This document shows, piece by piece, positions 62,001-64,000 of a stretch of DNA of 64,000 nt. How positions within the stretch are numbered: the first letter of the stretch is position 1; each line of letters starts with the position of its first letter. Both the position numbers and the translations under genes were made by a program. The notes beneath the pieces were generated by a model that worked only from the letters and a program-made list of their open reading frames with translations, was not told the origin of the DNA and ran no database searches. Source of the stretch: Chitinophagaceae bacterium (GTDB lineage: Bacteria > Bacteroidota > Bacteroidia > Chitinophagales > Chitinophagaceae); NCBI GenBank assembly GCA_016786885.1, contig JAEUVO010000067.1, positions 62,001 to 126,000 of the forward strand, in the 5' to 3' direction.

Positions 62001-63618
62001 TGGGAGTACTCCATGATGCACCACCATTGGTGCTTCGTCTGTAAACATTAAATACATAAGAGCCGAATTGAAATTGCGGTTCATTCTGATCAATTGCCAC
62101 AAATGCACCATCACCTCCTGTTACTTCAACTGAAGCACCTAAACCGGGGTTTGCCAACTGATGAACACCATTATCCTGTGTTCCTCCAATAAAATAATTG
62201 GTAGTGGTAGGATGTACAGCTACAGAATAAAATTGTTTTAATCGTAAGCCAATATTCCTGTCCCGTATAGTAGTACCCCCGTCAGCAGAATAATGAATTC
62301 CGCCATCACAGGCAAAAACTAATTTGTTTCCTCCATCCCACCATTGAATATCATGCTGGTCAGCATGTACATATTGACCTGATGTTCCCACCCAAGCCGA
62401 AATTTTCGACCAGGAAGTGCCACCGTTATTTGTTTCAAAACAATCAATACCACCAACTATACAATTATCAGGATTAGAAGGATTAATACGAACAGACAGA
62501 TCATACCATGCCTGGCCATTTGCCCATCCACTGGTTGGTTGTCCCCCGGTGGCAGCCCATATATTACCTCCGTCTGTTGATTTATAAATAGTAGGTACCA
62601 GGTCTGAGTTATCAGCAGGTAAGGCATATAAAGTATTTCCGCTTACAGCAATTTCCGCCCTGTTATTAAATGAAGGGAACGGAGTAGCAGGTGCATTCCA
62701 TCCTGCGGCAGAAGTTACAGTAGCGGGATCGTCCGTATAACGATAGCTTTGTGCGGAAGCAATACCAGTCACCATGTGCAATCTGGACTGTACCGCAGTA
62801 GAAGTTATTTCAAGATCACAAACACGGTTACTTAAACCAGATGGTGTGATAGTTGTCCATGAATTTCCCCCGTCAGATGATCTGAGCAATCCGTTACCAC
62901 GGGTGGCTAAGTAAACATTTCCCAGGTGATCACATAAGATGCGGGTGCAAGCTACAAATGCACTGGTGCTGGAAAGAAAATTCCAGGTTACACCACCATC
63001 TATACTTTTAAAAACACCCACTCCCTGTACGGCATCGCTATTAAAATATGATTCCCCGGTACAGAAATACATGGTGTTTTGAAAACCGGGTCTTGGATCC
63101 TGGCAAATAGCAGCAATGGCCAGGTTACTCAAAAAGTCGTTTACCAATATCCAGTTAGCGGGAGACACAGTAATATCAGTGGTCTTCCAGAGACCGCCAT
63201 CCACTCCTCCAACAAAAACAGTTTTTTTAGTTGGGTCTAGTGAGTCTACCATCACTGCCCTTATTCTTCCAGCTGTTATACCACCATTAGCCCTGGTATT
63301 TCCGTTTGACGGGCCTACTACGTCACTATTAGGTCCTCTCTCTGTCCATGTCAGTGCGGCAATGGCATTATTTGCTGCAAACTCTTTAGCCATTTTGGTC
63401 TCTTCAATCGCTTCCCACAGTTTATTCCAGGGCACTCTGCCGGTAGCAGGATCTTTGGTACGTTCTATCTCCCATGCAGCTCTTTGCTCGGGGCCACTGT
63501 ATTCACCATCCTCTTCAAGATCAGATACTTTGTTTTTTGTACCACAACCGGTTATCAGTAACAGGCTTATTGCTGCCAGTGAAATGCCCAGTAATGGCAA
63601 AGAGTAAAATTTCTTCAT
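59074..63618 (-). CDS. BNR-type beta-propeller and Ig-like repeat protein with T9SS sorting domain and lipoprotein signal
   Basis: 1514 residues. MKKFYSLPLLGISLAAISLLLITGC is a lipoprotein signal with lipid-modified Cys25. Residues about 90-770 carry repeated Asp-box units (SxDGGxTW, for example VGGVDGGLWKTT, SSDGGNSWTT, STDGGNIWAA, SADGGTT, STNGGASW, SNDGGTTW), a sialidase/sortilin-like propeller. Then a spacer domain and five Ig-like repeats of about 94 residues, each with a Cys pair. The end LFAYPSPNDGNFTVTYYN to the final GKVHVR is a type A T9SS C-terminal domain. Such proteins are exported and anchored; ligand unknown. Having both a lipoprotein Cys and a T9SS tail is unusual. Confidence 0.9.
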   Translation of the reverse strand: MKKFYSLPLLGISLAAISLLLITGCGTKNKVSDLEEDGEYSGPEQRAAWEIERTKDPATGRVPWNKLWEAIEETKMAKEFAANNAIAALTWTERGPNSDVVGPSNGNTRANGGITAGRIRAVMVDSLDPTKKTVFVGGVDGGLWKTTDITVSPANWILVNDFLSNLAIAAICQDPRPGFQNTMYFCTGESYFNSDAVQGVGVFKSIDGGVTWNFLSSTSAFVACTRILCDHLGNVYLATRGNGLLRSSDGGNSWTTITPSGLSNRVCDLEITSTAVQSRLHMVTGIASAQSYRYTDDPATVTSAAGWNAPATPFPSFNNRAEIAVSGNTLYALPADNSDLVPTIYKSTDGGNIWAATGGQPTSGWANGQAWYDLSVRINPSNPDNCIVGGIDCFETNNGGTSWSKISAWVGTSGQYVHADQHDIQWWDGGNKLVFACDGGIHYSADGGTTIRDRNIGLRLKQFYSVAVHPTTTNYFIGGTQDNGVHQLANPGLGASVEVTGGDGAFVAIDQNEPQFQFGSYVFNVYRRSTNGGASWSTPINNQSSGRFINPWDYDNAANIIYACNTAGSYFRWNDPQTGNSTTTIPVAAFSGQNVSAVHVSPYTANRVYFGTGNGRVVRVDDAHGGSPVEANITPTGATGYVNCVVTGSSDQHLIACYSNYNIMNVWVSNDGGTTWTGIDGNLPNMPVRWALFHPDDNTKAFIATETGVWETEAINGASTVWNANATFPNVRTDMIKYRSSDRTIAAATHGRGIWTATVATPSGFSFGSTTPATATCPAPANMNVTLPTISNGGFTNPISLSSIAPTGVPAGTTLSFGTDPVVPGNSSVVTLNNTNTLSAGTYIVTVTGVAAGATNQTANLTFTVNPGSGPSITTHPNSQAVCEGSNVTFTVVATGNYQWQVSTNGGGTWTNVAGQTTSSYTITGVTTALNNNQYRCVVSNQCGSTNSNAAILTVNAGVTITAQPVDLSLCTGSSATFCVTATGTGLTYQWQSNPVGCGGPWTNIAGATSACYNIPAVTAGMNNTFYRCQVTSTCGPTTITSNCAALTVATAVTVTSQPADQTVCDGANASFTVAGSGTGLIYQWQVNTGSGFANISNGGVYGGATTATLTITGVTTAMNGYQYRCELSNGSCPTPGVSNAATLTVNALPAVTSNPISQTICTGGNVTFKVIATGTGITYQWQVNTGSGFTNISNGGVYSGANMDTLNITGATVGLTGYQYRCVVSGICSPAANSSAATLTVHAPVTVTASPANTEVCSGSNASFTVAGSSVPAIIYQWEVSTNGGSTWTAIIGANSATYTISGVIAVMNNNQYRCQLSNATCTTPAVSNAAILTVRQLPTVGLTAAPLTSLLPGQTTTLTATPTSSTGGTLTTAWTLNGNPLTVAGNTLPVTVANLGTYQVSIRETWPGSLFCSSLSQIVTIDATASSRLFAYPSPNDGNFTVTYYNNGGSSTQRRIIIFDTKGSAVFDKQFSISGLYTLIPVNLERANRGIYYVVVGDASGKKLAEGKVHVR
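59605..61015 (-). repeat. Five tandem Ig-like domain repeats (about 282 nt each)
   Basis: Repeated blocks (for example QWQVNTGSGFANISNGGVY, CELSNG, SNAATLTV) in repeats of about 94 residues. Repeats three and four are the most alike and differ by a few residues, pointing to recent duplication. Confidence 0.8.
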
Positions 63619-63743
63619 AATGGAAGTATTGCTTTATGCTTTTTTTGAAAATAAACGACACAAGGTAGTCAAACCATCAAATATTATTGTAGAAGAATAT
63701 CGGATTTTTCGACCGAAAGGTTGCAAAACCTAAACAAAAACAG

Positions 63744-64000
63744 CTATTTGACAGCTATCATACTGATTTCCACATTCACAAACTTGGGAAGGGCCGATAC
63801 CTGCACTGTTTCCCTGGCGGGGAAGTCTCTTTCAAAGTACTTACCGTACACTTCATTAACGGCACTAAACTGGTGCATATCTGTAATGAAAATGGTGGTT
63901 TTTACCACATTGCTAAAATCCATCCCCGCCTCCTGGAGTATTGCTCTCAGGTTATGCATTACCTGGTGTGCTTCTTCCTGGATATCCTTATTTTTTAGAT
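63744..64000 (-). CDS. ridA: RidA family reactive intermediate deaminase (partial, C-terminal)
   Basis: The frame extends past the right edge; 84 codons are visible. KDIQEEAHQVMHNLRAILQEAGMDFSNVVKTTIFITDM and the ending FPARETVQVSALPKFVNVEISMIAV match the C-terminal two-thirds of RidA (YjgF/UK114). RidA hydrolyses imine/enamine intermediates released by PLP enzymes; the conserved catalytic Arg is in PARETV. The start lies outside the window. Downstream it is separated by 125 nt from the 1514-residue protein. Confidence 0.9.
   Translation of the reverse strand, partial: LKNKDIQEEAHQVMHNLRAILQEAGMDFSNVVKTTIFITDMHQFSAVNEVYGKYFERDFPARETVQVSALPKFVNVEISMIAVK

Noticed and set aside
59254..63607. 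Several open frames on the + strand opposite the 1514-residue gene
   Set aside because: They are antisense to a clear propeller/Ig-repeat protein and have low-complexity Val/Pro/Thr-rich content produced by the repeats; no domain or signal is recognisable.
1..64000. CRISPR arrays, rRNA and tRNA genes
   Set aside because: No direct-repeat array with regular spacers and no conserved rRNA or cloverleaf-forming segment was recognised on either strand by eye; a covariance-model search was not possible.

Overview
The window looks like a chromosomal segment of a Bacteroidota bacterium, most likely family Chitinophagaceae (inference). Supporting signs are a UpxY-type NusG paralogue at the head of a polysaccharide operon, a type IX secretion (T9SS) C-terminal sorting domain, -7 boxes of the Bacteroidota form TAnnTTTG, an IcmF-type fused mutase, and modest GC content. 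No rRNA, tRNA, CRISPR array or prophage was seen.

Region 1 (1-35.6 kb, all minus strand; read from right to left) is one large surface-polysaccharide locus. It opens with a 5' leader and the antiterminator upxY. Next come the export proteins Wza and Wzc, then a nucleotide-sugar block: 4-epimerase, RfbB, RfbA, UDP-glucose dehydrogenase, UDP-xylose synthase, WlbB/WlbA, Gmd and Fcl. These are followed by an ABC exporter (Wzm/Wzt), eight glycosyltransferases (counting the GT4 at 5599-6756) interleaved with five methyltransferases, a Wzy-like membrane protein, an AsnB-type amidotransferase and a NeuD/PglD acetyltransferase. A terminator at about 4.77 kb separates a second block: formyltransferase, nucleotide-sugar dehydrogenase, SDR, LegC/PglE-type aminotransferase and a PglC-type initiating sugar transferase cut by the left edge. 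Together they should make and export a methylated heteropolysaccharide containing 6-deoxy sugars, xylose and acylated amino or uronic sugars.

Region 2 (36-49 kb) is mixed. It holds a NagX-like acyltransferase, a META protein, a Dabb protein and a DUF433/PIN-like toxin-antitoxin pair. A DNA-damage-type island follows: PA0069-family radical SAM, 2'-5' RNA ligase, umuD, umuC and DUF72. Its umuD has lost both catalytic residues, and a REP-type Y1 transposase lies between umuD and umuC. Then come a sulfatase, a lipoprotein amidase, an RhlE-type helicase and a WG-repeat protein.

Region 3 (49-64 kb) carries IcmF and a two-gene unit consisting of an AmgK-like kinase fused to a RapZ C-terminal domain, overlapping a MurU-like uridylyltransferase. 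The rest is an M1 peptidase, a TPR protein, a metallophosphoesterase, a 1514-residue BNR/Ig-repeat lipoprotein with a T9SS tail, and a partial RidA. The kinase-RapZ/MurU unit and the apparently catalytically dead UmuD are the most unusual items.
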